From positions 1-13,923 of the forward strand of contig JANYCL010000505.1 in NCBI GenBank assembly GCA_025360355.1: DNA of 13,923 bases, in the 5' to 3' direction. The DNA comes from Sphingobacteriaceae bacterium. GTDB lineage: Bacteria > Bacteroidota > Bacteroidia > B-17B0 > Aurantibacillaceae. Position numbers and translations under genes: made by a program. Under the pieces are notes generated by a model that was not told the DNA's origin, did no database searches, and saw nothing but the letters and a program-made list of their open reading frames with translations. Position 1 is the stretch's first letter; the number at the start of each line of letters is the position of its first letter. Of this stretch, positions 5,654 through 13,091 are shown in pieces.

Positions 5654-6784
5654 TTGAAGTTTTCCTTATTACATAACGACCCAAAAAGCAAAGCCCGCGC
5701 CGGAACTTTAGAAACCGATCATGGAACTATTGAAACTCCTATTTTCATGCCTGTTGGAACTGCAGGAACCGTTAAAGCAGTTCATCAAAAAGAATTGAAG
5801 GAAGATATTGGTGCGCAAATTATTCTTGGCAACACTTATCATTTGTATTTGCGTCCGGGTTTAGATGTAATTGAAAAGGCCGGTGGTTTACATAAATTTA
5901 ATGGTTGGGATAAACCACTTTTAACTGATAGCGGCGGTTACCAAATATTTTCATTGGCAAATAACAGGAAATTAAGCGAACAAGGCGCCGAGTTTATGTC
6001 GCACATCGATGGCAGCAAACATTTTTTTACACCCGAAAGTGTAATGGATATTGAAAGAACCATTGGTGCAGATATCATTATGGCTTTTGATGAATGTACG
6101 CCTTACCCTTGCGAATATGATTATGCTAAAAAGTCAATGGGCATGACACACAGGTGGCTCGACCGTTGTGTTGAAAGATTTAAAACCACAGAACCAAAAT
6201 ACGGATATCATCAGGAATTATTTCCTATTGTGCAGGGAAGCGTTTATAAAGATCTGCGGATTCAAAGTGCAGAATATATTGCCCATACAAATTGTTTTGG
6301 AAATGCCATTGGCGGACTAAGCGTTGGTGAACCTGCCGAAGACATGTACGCGATGACGGAAGTAGTTTGTGATATTTTACCAAAAGAAAAACCGCGTTAT
6401 TTAATGGGTGTTGGCACGCCTGTAAATATTTTAGAAAGTATTGCATTAGGAATTGATATGTTCGATTGCGTAATGCCAACACGGAATGCGCGGCATGGTT
6501 TATTATTCACCAAAAACGGGATCATCAATATCAAAAACGAAAAATGGAAAAATGATTTCTCGCTATTGGATGAAACGAGTGATTGCTTTGCCGATCTTCA
6601 TTATACAAAAGCTTATTTACGTCATTTATTAGTTTGCGGCGAGATCTTAGCTTCACAAATTTCAACTTTACACAATTTGCATTTTTATTTGTGGCTGGTG
6701 AAAGAATCCAGAAAAAGAATTATTGACGGCTCCTTTACCGAATGGAAAAACAAAATGGTTGTACAATTAAATCAACGCTTATAA
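5654..6784 (+). CDS. tgt: tRNA-guanine transglycosylase (queuine tRNA-ribosyltransferase)
   Basis: Exchanges guanine-34 for preQ1 in tRNAs with GUN anticodons (Asp, Asn, His, Tyr), the base-exchange step of queuosine synthesis in bacteria. It has 376 residues, normal for bacterial Tgt. Visible motifs are ETPIFMPVGTAGTVK (27-41), LGNTYHLYLRPG (58-69), LLTDSGGYQIFS (89-100, with active-site Asp92), VQGSVYKDLR (193-202), GGLSVGEP (220-227) and MFDCVMPTRNARHG (269-282), whose Asp271 is the nucleophile. The C-terminal zinc site is degenerate: where most bacterial enzymes have CxCxxC, this one has Ser309-Asp-Cys311-Phe-Ala-Asp314, with His340 kept. The start is TTG: there is no in-frame ATG, and MKFSLLHNDPKSKARAG is the expected N-terminus. 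The upstream 10-base palindrome GTAAATTTAC (5640-5649) includes a TAAATTTA -7-like sequence. The permease gene starts 1 base after the stop. Confidence 0.95.
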   Translation: MKFSLLHNDPKSKARAGTLETDHGTIETPIFMPVGTAGTVKAVHQKELKEDIGAQIILGNTYHLYLRPGLDVIEKAGGLHKFNGWDKPLLTDSGGYQIFSLANNRKLSEQGAEFMSHIDGSKHFFTPESVMDIERTIGADIIMAFDECTPYPCEYDYAKKSMGMTHRWLDRCVERFKTTEPKYGYHQELFPIVQGSVYKDLRIQSAEYIAHTNCFGNAIGGLSVGEPAEDMYAMTEVVCDILPKEKPRYLMGVGTPVNILESIALGIDMFDCVMPTRNARHGLLFTKNGIINIKNEKWKNDFSLLDETSDCFADLHYTKAYLRHLLVCGEILASQISTLHNLHFYLWLVKESRKRIIDGSFTEWKNKMVVQLNQRL

Positions 6785-6785
6785 T

Positions 6786-7904
6786 TTGCTGACGATAATT
6801 GATAAATACATTTTAAAAAAGTTTTTGGGAACTTACGTCTTCTCTATCGCGCTAATATTGGCAATTTTTATTGTATTCGATATAAAAGATAAAGTTCAAA
6901 CATTCAGTACTGAGAATATTCCCACTAAAGAAATTATTTTTGATTATTACTGCATGTTCATTCCTGTATATGGAAATATGTTTAGTCCGCTGTTTACTTT
7001 TATATCAATAATATTTTTTACTTCAAAAATGGCGCACCGTACTGAGTTTGTCGCAATTTTAAGTGCGGGTGCAGGATTTAATAGAATTTTAAAGCCGTAT
7101 TTGATTGGCGCTTTCATAATTGGGTTCTCTTCTCTATTATTAAACCATTTTGTAATTCCTAAAGCGCAAAAAATAAAAATTGGTTTTGAAGATAGATGGA
7201 TCAACAAAGGTTATAACACTGAAGACAAGAACATCCATAAAATAATTGCAGCCAATACAGTTTTATATATGGAGTCTTACGATAATTATACCAACACAGC
7301 ACATAAGATCTCTATTGAGAAATTTTCGCACAACAAACAAATTTCTTTTCTTACGGCCGATGAAATGAAATGGGATACCATTCATAAAGAATGGAATTTG
7401 GTTAATGTATTTGAAAAAACAATCACACAACAAGACCGATTGGATACAATTAAAAACCGTAAACCAATTCACAAAGAGAAACACACCTACTCTGCTACCA
7501 AAAAATTAAAAATTGATTTTAGTCCGAGTGATATGTGGCGTTACGAAAGTAAAATTGAAACAATGAATACACCGGAGCTCACAAAATACATTACACGTGA
7601 AAGACTAAAAGGCTCAAACCAGATCGAGTTTTTTGAAGTGGAATTACACCGTCGGACTTCTTTTCCTTTTGCCACCTTTTTACTTACCATTATCGGTTTA
7701 GCTATTTCATCACGTAAAGTACGCGGTGGTGTTGGTTTGCAAATTGCTTTTGGTATGGTATTAAGTTGTGCTTATATAATGCTGATGTACGTTTTTACAA
7801 CTATAGCTACAACCGGAAATACACCTCCCTTATTGGGAGTTTGGGTTCCAAATATTATTTTTTCGTTCGTCGCTTTCTATTTTTACAGAACAGCACAACA
7901 ATAG
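6786..7904 (+). CDS. LptF/LptG (YjgP/YjgQ) family permease
   Basis: Inner-membrane subunit of the LPS transport (Lpt) ABC exporter, which with LptB extracts LPS from the inner membrane and passes it to LptC/LptA. It has 372 residues, typical of the family. The layout is: N-terminal DKYILKKFLGTYVFSIALIL with the first helix (about 13-32), two more helices (about 58-80 and 103-124), a large periplasmic beta-jellyroll (about 130-285), then three C-terminal helices (about 287-306, 316-338, 350-367). The FVAILSAGAGFNRIL segment (88-102) after helix 2 is the conserved coupling region facing the ATPase. The start is TTG 1 base after the tgt stop; the next ATG would delete the first helix. I cannot separate LptF from LptG by eye, though the tgt neighbour is what I would expect for the Bacteroidota LptG-like copy. 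Confidence 0.9.
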   Translation: MLTIIDKYILKKFLGTYVFSIALILAIFIVFDIKDKVQTFSTENIPTKEIIFDYYCMFIPVYGNMFSPLFTFISIIFFTSKMAHRTEFVAILSAGAGFNRILKPYLIGAFIIGFSSLLLNHFVIPKAQKIKIGFEDRWINKGYNTEDKNIHKIIAANTVLYMESYDNYTNTAHKISIEKFSHNKQISFLTADEMKWDTIHKEWNLVNVFEKTITQQDRLDTIKNRKPIHKEKHTYSATKKLKIDFSPSDMWRYESKIETMNTPELTKYITRERLKGSNQIEFFEVELHRRTSFPFATFLLTIIGLAISSRKVRGGVGLQIAFGMVLSCAYIMLMYVFTTIATTGNTPPLLGVWVPNIIFSFVAFYFYRTAQQ

Positions 7905-7907
7905 AAC

Positions 7908-9422
7908 ATGCGTAATTTTATTACTCAAATACAGAATAAATACACTCCACTACAAATAATTCTGGGGGCTGGAATTCTGTTCCGTTTAATTGCGGTCATT
8001 TTCTCGAAGGGTTTTGGGTGGTTCGATGATCATTTTTTAATTGTGGAAGCTGCTCAGAGTTGGGTGGATGGTTTTGATTATAATTATTGGTTACCCGATC
8101 CCAATTTTCCCGACAGACAACCGCAAGGACATCCTTTATTTTATACCGGCTTGCATTATTTGATATTTAAATGTTTTGCATTGACAGGAATTAATGATCC
8201 GCAATTAAAAATGACTATTGTTAGATTGCTGCATGCTTTATTTTCTCTTACCATTATTACTTACGGCTATAAAATTGCTGAGCATTACTCGAATAAAAAA
8301 ACGGCAATTTATGCTGCAACTTTCTTATCCTTGTATTGGTTCATGCCTTTTTTAAGTGTGCGGAATTTAGCAGAGTTCGTTTGTGTTCCTCCATTATTCA
8401 TTGCAACATGGCTTTTGATCAAAGAGAAAAATGTCAGAAATTATTTATTTGCCGGGATCTGGATCGGAATTGCTTTCTCGGCGCGTTTTCAGAGTTTATT
8501 TTATGCTACGGGAATTTTAATAGCACTTTTAATTTACAGAACCGAAATAAAATATTTAGCAACTTGTGCTCTTGGATTTTTAATTACCATTTTAATCACG
8601 CAAGGCGTGGTAGATTATTTTATTTGGGGAAGAGGTTTTGCCGAATTTTTAGCTTACGTGGATTATAATTTACACAATGCAGAATTATATGGAAATAACA
8701 TTTGGCACATGTATTTCGATCTTATATTGGGATTATTAATTCCGCCGCTTAGTTTTTTATTGTTTGGCGGCTGGCTCATCAATTGGAAAAAAATCCCTAT
8801 TCTCTTTTGGCCAGTTTTTGTTTATCTAGCTTTTCATATTTATTTCCCAAATAAACAGGAACGTTTTGTATTAACCATTCTCCCTACTCTTATTTTAAGC
8901 GGAGCCATCGGCATGTTTATTATTTACGAAAAGTATAAAACAAAGGTAAAACCAGGTTTGTTCAAATTTTCAAAATGGTTTGTCGTGACCTTAAATATTA
9001 TTTTCTTAATTATTTTTTCTTTTACTTACTCCAAAAAGAACCGTTGTGAAGCCATGTATTTCCTTTATAAGCAACCAGACTTAAGAATGGCAATGGTTGA
9101 CGATAGTAATAAGGATAATGATTTTACCATGCCACCTTTATTTTATTTAGGAAAATGGTATTCCGTTTACGGGATCACAAAACAATTCACGCCCGATTCT
9201 GTGGTTGAAAAATTCAAACATATTCCTGCCGAAATGAAACCAAATTATATTGTCTTCTGGCAGGCCGAAAACATTGAAGCCCGTGTGGATAGTTTTAAAA
9301 AGCGTTTTCCGAATACAACTTATGTCACTACAATTGAGCCCGGATTCATTGATAAAACTTTAAAGTGGCTGAACCCAATAAATGATAATCAAACTACGTA
9401 TATTTACAAGATAAATGACTAA
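7908..9422 (+). CDS. GT-C membrane glycosyltransferase, Alg9/PIG-B (GT22)-like mannosyltransferase
   Basis: 504-residue polytopic protein with about 9-11 predicted membrane helices. It opens with a helix at about 16-33 followed by a first extracytoplasmic loop containing GWFDDHF (37-43); acidic residues there are the catalytic signature of GT-C enzymes. A further loop carries DPNFPDRQPQGHPLFY. After several helices, PNKQERF (314-320) is placed like the HKEERF motif of eukaryotic Alg9/PIG-B mannosyltransferases, followed by VLTILPTLIL as in that family. The C-terminal 120 residues form a soluble periplasmic domain (VDSFKKRFPNTTYV...). The likely reaction is transfer of mannose (or a similar sugar) from a polyprenyl-phosphate donor to a glycan or lipid on the periplasmic face; donor and acceptor are inferred. 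It starts 3 bases after the permease stop and overlaps pyrC by 8 bases. It could also be classed as GT39/PMT-like. Confidence 0.75.
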   Translation: MRNFITQIQNKYTPLQIILGAGILFRLIAVIFSKGFGWFDDHFLIVEAAQSWVDGFDYNYWLPDPNFPDRQPQGHPLFYTGLHYLIFKCFALTGINDPQLKMTIVRLLHALFSLTIITYGYKIAEHYSNKKTAIYAATFLSLYWFMPFLSVRNLAEFVCVPPLFIATWLLIKEKNVRNYLFAGIWIGIAFSARFQSLFYATGILIALLIYRTEIKYLATCALGFLITILITQGVVDYFIWGRGFAEFLAYVDYNLHNAELYGNNIWHMYFDLILGLLIPPLSFLLFGGWLINWKKIPILFWPVFVYLAFHIYFPNKQERFVLTILPTLILSGAIGMFIIYEKYKTKVKPGLFKFSKWFVVTLNIIFLIIFSFTYSKKNRCEAMYFLYKQPDLRMAMVDDSNKDNDFTMPPLFYLGKWYSVYGITKQFTPDSVVEKFKHIPAEMKPNYIVFWQAENIEARVDSFKKRFPNTTYVTTIEPGFIDKTLKWLNPINDNQTTYIYKIND

Positions 9423-10752
9423 GATCTTAATAAAGAACGCGAGCATTGTAAACGAAGGAGAAATTCTCGTTGGCGATGTTTTAATTGAAGATAAGATCAT
9501 AACACGTATTGATCGTGAAATTGAAGAAGCAGGTGCAAAAGAAATTAATGCAGAAGGTTTACATTTATTTCCTGGGTTAATTGACGATCAGGTTCATTTC
9601 CGTGAGCCGGGATTAACACACAAAGGAGAAATTTTTACAGAAGCAAAAGCAGGAGTTGCCGGTGGGGTTACTTCATTTATGGAAATGCCCAATACAGTTC
9701 CACAAGCCACAACTTTAATTGAATTAGAAAAAAAATATTCACGTGCTGCAGAATGTTCCTTAGCGAATTATTCTTTTTTAATGGGCGGTACAAATAATAA
9801 TCTTGAAGAAGTTTTAAAAGCAGATTATTCAAAAATTGCCGGACTGAAACTATTTTTAGGTTCCTCAACAGGCGACATGTTAGTTGATAGTCAAAAAGCA
9901 TTGGAAGGATTTTTCTCGAAGGTAGAATGTATTATTTGTACACATTGTGAAGATGATGTGATGATAAAAGAAAATCAGAAACGTATCATTGAAGAATATG
10001 GCGAAGATATTCCCGCTTACTTCCACCCTATGATCCGTTCCGAAGAAGCTTGTTACCGTTCTTCGTCAGCAGCCGTTGCCTTAGCTAAAAAACATAATAC
10101 ACGTTTGCATGTTTTTCATATTTCAACCGCAAAAGAATTAAGTTTGTTCACTAATAGAATTCCTTTAAAAGAAAAACGTATTACTGCGGAAGCCTGCATT
10201 CACCATTTATGGTTTACCGATGAGGATTATAAAGCAAAAGGTAATTTCATAAAATGGAATCCTTCAATAAAAACACAATACGACCGCGATAAAATTTTTG
10301 AAGCGGTTTTAAATGGAACTATTGATGTAGTTGCAACCGATCATGCACCTCATACTCTCGAAGAAAAACAACAATCCTATTTAAAAGCACCAAGTGGTGG
10401 TCCGCTTATACAACACAGTTTGCAGGCGATGTTGCAATTTCATAAGCAAGGGAAAATTACTTTAGAAAAGATCGCTGAAAAAACGGCTCACAATGTTGCT
10501 GATCTTTTCAGAATAGAAAAACGCGGTTATATCCGCGAAGGTTATTTTGCCGATCTTGTTTTAGTGAATTTAAAAAAGAATTACCACGTAGATAAAACAA
10601 ATCTCCTCTACAAATGTGGTTGGAGTCCTTTTGAAAGTTACACTTTTAACAGTTCCATCGAAAAAACATTTGTGAACGGACATTTGGTTTATGATCAAGG
10701 TAAATTTGATGTAACAAAAAGAGGTGAACGCATGTTATTTAATAAATTCTAA
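9415..10752 (+). CDS. pyrC: Dihydroorotase
   Basis: Cyclises carbamoyl-aspartate to dihydroorotate, step three of de novo pyrimidine synthesis (cytoplasm). It has 445 residues, in the range of long class I dihydroorotases. The amidohydrolase barrel is complete: GLIDDQVHFREPGLTHKG (54-71, with His61 and Arg63), GGVTSFMEMPNT (83-94), GLKLFLGSST (143-152, Lys145 as the carboxylated bridging lysine), THCED (176-180), HVFHIST (232-238) and VVATDHAPH (305-313, Asp309). The first ligand of the usual DxHxH motif is Gln59; as I recall, this Q also occurs in Bacteroidota dihydroorotases such as the Porphyromonas enzyme, so it is probably functional. Allantoinase is a relative but lacks this signature set. 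Its ATG overlaps the preceding stop (ATGACTAA), indicating translational coupling, and the next gene starts 1 base after its stop. Confidence 0.94.
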   Translation: MTKILIKNASIVNEGEILVGDVLIEDKIITRIDREIEEAGAKEINAEGLHLFPGLIDDQVHFREPGLTHKGEIFTEAKAGVAGGVTSFMEMPNTVPQATTLIELEKKYSRAAECSLANYSFLMGGTNNNLEEVLKADYSKIAGLKLFLGSSTGDMLVDSQKALEGFFSKVECIICTHCEDDVMIKENQKRIIEEYGEDIPAYFHPMIRSEEACYRSSSAAVALAKKHNTRLHVFHISTAKELSLFTNRIPLKEKRITAEACIHHLWFTDEDYKAKGNFIKWNPSIKTQYDRDKIFEAVLNGTIDVVATDHAPHTLEEKQQSYLKAPSGGPLIQHSLQAMLQFHKQGKITLEKIAEKTAHNVADLFRIEKRGYIREGYFADLVLVNLKKNYHVDKTNLLYKCGWSPFESYTFNSSIEKTFVNGHLVYDQGKFDVTKRGERMLFNKF

Positions 10753-10753
10753 A

Positions 10754-11554
10754 ATGGTAATTGTAACTTTAAATAATATTCTTCCACACGTTGTAAAAAC
10801 GGCGAAGAAAGCAGGCGCCTTCATAAAAAAAGAACGCGAAACATTTACTCCCGATAAAATTGAAATAAAAGGTTTAAATGATCTTGTCAGTTACGTTGAC
10901 AAAACAGCTGAGAAAATAATTGTTGAAGATCTGAAAGAATTAGTCCCGGAAGCCGGTTTTATTGTAGAAGAAAATTCGATTGATGGTCGCGGTGAATATA
11001 ATTGGATAGTTGATCCATTGGACGGAACAACAAATTTCATTCATGGTATTCCTTGTTACGCAGTAAGTATTGCATTAGAACATAACGGCGAAATAATTTT
11101 AGGTGTTGTTTATGAAGTTACCCGTAATGAATGTTTTACTGCAGTGCGCGGAGGAAAAGGTGCGTATTTGAATAATAATCCCATCCGTGTTTCCGAAACT
11201 CCTACTCTATTTAAAAGTTTGATCGCTACCGGTTTTCCTATTTACAATTTTGAGCGTTTAGATAATTATTTAAATGCTTTAAAATTTTTCATGCAGCACA
11301 CGCATGGTGTAAGACGGATTGGCGCCGCTTCAGCCGATCTTTGTTATTTAGCTTGTGGACGAGTAGATGCTTTTTTTGAATATAATTTAAACCCCTGGGA
11401 TGTTGCAGCTGCATCTTTAATTATTGAAGAAGCCGGCGGAACCGTAACTGATTTTAAAGGCGGCGGTGATTTTTTATTCGGAAAAGAAATTTGCTGCACC
11501 AATGGAGTTTTGATGGAAGAGTTTGAAGAAGTGATACAAAAGTATTTTCTTTGA
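10754..11554 (+). CDS. Inositol monophosphatase family protein (SuhB-like)
   Basis: Mg-dependent, Li-sensitive-type sugar phosphatase of the inositol monophosphatase fold, 266 residues, the usual length. Metal and phosphate motifs are all present: FIVEENS (69-75, Glu72/Glu73), WIVDPLDGTTNFIHG (84-98, with Asp87, Asp90 and the GTT loop) and NPWDVAAASLIIEEAGG (213-229, Asp216). Substrate could be myo-inositol-1-phosphate, another sugar phosphate or PAP; the sequence does not decide, and in some bacteria SuhB also has a role in rRNA transcription. An in-frame ATG at 10724 lies inside pyrC, but 10754 is 1 base after the pyrC stop and gives a normal N-terminus, so I use it. It is the last gene of the plus-strand cluster; no obvious terminator follows in the 108 bases before the next gene. 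Confidence 0.92.
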   Translation: MVIVTLNNILPHVVKTAKKAGAFIKKERETFTPDKIEIKGLNDLVSYVDKTAEKIIVEDLKELVPEAGFIVEENSIDGRGEYNWIVDPLDGTTNFIHGIPCYAVSIALEHNGEIILGVVYEVTRNECFTAVRGGKGAYLNNNPIRVSETPTLFKSLIATGFPIYNFERLDNYLNALKFFMQHTHGVRRIGAASADLCYLACGRVDAFFEYNLNPWDVAAASLIIEEAGGTVTDFKGGGDFLFGKEICCTNGVLMEEFEEVIQKYFL

Positions 11555-11615
11555 TCTCTTCACTCAAAAAAACCAATAGTTTAAACACTCAGTTTCTACT
11601 TTCAGGCATTTGCAC

Positions 11616-11646
11616 TTGAAATATCAAACCAAAACCTCTATCTTGT
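11616..11646 (+). promoter_or_regulatory. Candidate promoter of the M23 peptidase gene
   Basis: TTG at 11616-11618 and TATCTTGT at 11639-11646 are separated by 20 bases, within the 17-23 base spacing known for Bacteroidota promoters. The -7 part matches TAnnTTTG at six of eight positions. The start codon is 16 bases downstream. The rest of the 11555-11662 gap is AT-rich with no hairpin-plus-T-run terminator. Confidence 0.5.
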
Positions 11647-11662
11647 AGTAAACATTAAATCC

Positions 11663-13015
11663 ATGGGAAAGATCTACTTTATTTTTTTAAGTCTATTTTA
11701 TTTTTCAGTATCTGCACAGGAATTTGGCGGCGTTTATCCGCTTCGTTTAAATGATGCAAGTAATCCGTGTTTAACTCCTGCTCAATACAAAACATTGGAA
11801 TTACAAATAGCAGATGCTCAGCTAAAATTCGGTTTAACCAGTAGCAATCAAAAAAACATGACCGTCCCATTTAGTTGGCCGCTCAAAACCGCAAACTACA
11901 TGAGCGATTGCAATTATTATTACATAGCTAATTACCTTGATCAAGACCCTACTTCGCCAGGAATAAAAGATTATAATTGCGGCTCTGTAACATATGATGG
12001 GCATGCAGGTACCGATATCGCTTTACTGCCTTATCCTATTTATAAAATGGATAATAATCAAGCATTAATTATTGCAGCGGCAGCCGGAACTATCAGTGCA
12101 AAAGTAGACGGTAATTTTGACAAGAACTGCGCGTCAAATACTCTAACACCAAATTATGTAGCAGTTATGCATTCCGATGGATCAAATTCTATTTATCTTC
12201 ATATGAAAAAGAATTCGCTTACAGTAAAATCAATTGGTCAAACCGTAACACAAGGCGAATATCTTGGTTCTGTTGGAAGTTCGGGTTCTTCAACCGGGCC
12301 ACATTTACATTTTGAGGTTTGGGCTGGAAATACTGCAGCAACTTTGCGCGATCCTTGGGCTGGTGCATGTAATAGTTTAAATGTTAGCACATGGTGGGCA
12401 TCACAAAAACCATATACAGAACCTGCAATTATAAAAGCGCAGATCAATAATATTGCTCCTGTTCTTCCTGCTTGTCCTGCTACTGAAACAATTAATGAAG
12501 ACACTTGTTTTGTTGGAGGCGGCAATGCACGTTTTTATTACTATATAAGAAATGAAACAGCTGGATATGTTGCTAATCTTCGGATCATACAGCCCGGCAA
12601 TACAACATTCAGTGCATGGACGCACTCAAGCACTACAAATTATTTAGCGGCTTATTGGTATAATATAAAAGCGATGCCAACAACTCCGGGCACTTACACG
12701 TTCGAAGCAATTTATAATAGTATTACCTGTAACAGAACTTTTACGATCGGCTGTGTTCCTGCAGGAATAAATGAATTAAATTATACGGAACAAATTCAAG
12801 TATTACCTAATCCAAACAACGGAGAATTTTTTGTTAGTGGATCACAGATCGGAACAAAAATTGAGGTATTTAATATTTTAGGTAGTTTGATTTTCAGCTC
12901 CATTACTGATACAGAAAGAGAAAAAATAAATTTAAGTCAGCAAAACGCCGGAATTTATTTTGTGAAATTTTCTTTTGGAGGAAAAACAATTACGAAAAAA
13001 GTGTTGAAGGAATAA
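11663..13015 (+). CDS. Secreted M23 family metallopeptidase with T9SS sorting domain
   Basis: Zinc endopeptidase of the LytM/peptidase M23 family, probably cutting peptidoglycan cross-links or other peptides outside the cell. Order of domains: signal peptide MGKIYFIFLSLFYFSVSA then Q (1-19); a linker; the M23 domain (about 105-235); an Ig-like, Cys-containing region (about 265-365); and a C-terminal type A T9SS sorting domain (about 375-450). The last contains LPNPNNGEFFVSG, VFNILGSLIFSS and NAGIYFVKFSFGGKTITKKV. Zinc/catalytic residues are complete: His114 and Asp118 in GHAGTD, His180 in YLHMKK, and His214/His216 in GPHLHFEVW. The enzyme is therefore likely active, exported by Sec, then secreted through the type IX system and anchored or released after C-terminal cleavage. 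The 450-residue length fits this architecture. It has its own upstream promoter candidate and a downstream hairpin, and it converges on the minus-strand gene at the right edge. Confidence 0.93.
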   Translation: MGKIYFIFLSLFYFSVSAQEFGGVYPLRLNDASNPCLTPAQYKTLELQIADAQLKFGLTSSNQKNMTVPFSWPLKTANYMSDCNYYYIANYLDQDPTSPGIKDYNCGSVTYDGHAGTDIALLPYPIYKMDNNQALIIAAAAGTISAKVDGNFDKNCASNTLTPNYVAVMHSDGSNSIYLHMKKNSLTVKSIGQTVTQGEYLGSVGSSGSSTGPHLHFEVWAGNTAATLRDPWAGACNSLNVSTWWASQKPYTEPAIIKAQINNIAPVLPACPATETINEDTCFVGGGNARFYYYIRNETAGYVANLRIIQPGNTTFSAWTHSSTTNYLAAYWYNIKAMPTTPGTYTFEAIYNSITCNRTFTIGCVPAGINELNYTEQIQVLPNPNNGEFFVSGSQIGTKIEVFNILGSLIFSSITDTEREKINLSQQNAGIYFVKFSFGGKTITKKVLKE

Positions 13016-13035
13016 AGAGTTTCTTATGGTGGCTT

Positions 13036-13057
13036 CCCTTCGACGAAAAGCTCAGGG
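13036..13057. repeat. Short hairpin resembling a fragment of a dispersed intergenic repeat
   Basis: CTTCCCTTCGACGAAAAGCT (13033-13052) plus CAGGG reads like the CCCTTCGACnAGCTCAGGG sequences that I recall as scattered repeats in many bacterial genomes. The outer CCCT/AGGG arms pair; the inner arms pair poorly. Only one copy is in the window, so dispersal is an inference. Confidence 0.4.
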
Positions 13058-13086
13058 TAAACTCACTCAGTTACCGTGTATTTTTA
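13056..13086 (+). terminator. Probable terminator after the M23 peptidase gene
   Basis: GGTAAACT and AGTTACC (13056-13075) pair over 7 base pairs with one bulged A and a 5-base loop, followed by GTGTATTTTTATT. It begins 40 bases past the peptidase stop and lies before the convergent gene ends (13092). The stem is modest and the T-run broken, so efficiency is uncertain. On the minus strand an A-rich side precedes it, so it would not serve the convergent gene well. Confidence 0.45.
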
Positions 13087-13091
13087 TTCAC

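Noticed and set aside
9586..9606. Dihydroorotase apparently broken because the first metal-ligand His of DxHxH is Gln.
   Set aside because: The IDDQVHFREPGL form is, as I recall, normal for Bacteroidota dihydroorotases including the Porphyromonas enzyme, and all other ligands are present.
10724..10753. Earlier ATG for the inositol monophosphatase family gene, overlapping pyrC.
   Set aside because: It would add ten residues encoded by the pyrC tail; the ATG 1 base after the pyrC stop fits the family length and the tight spacing of the cluster.
12238..12525. A 95-codon open frame on the minus strand inside the M23 peptidase gene.
   Set aside because: It lies opposite the well-supported zinc-site region, shows no recognisable domain, and is best explained as a shadow frame.
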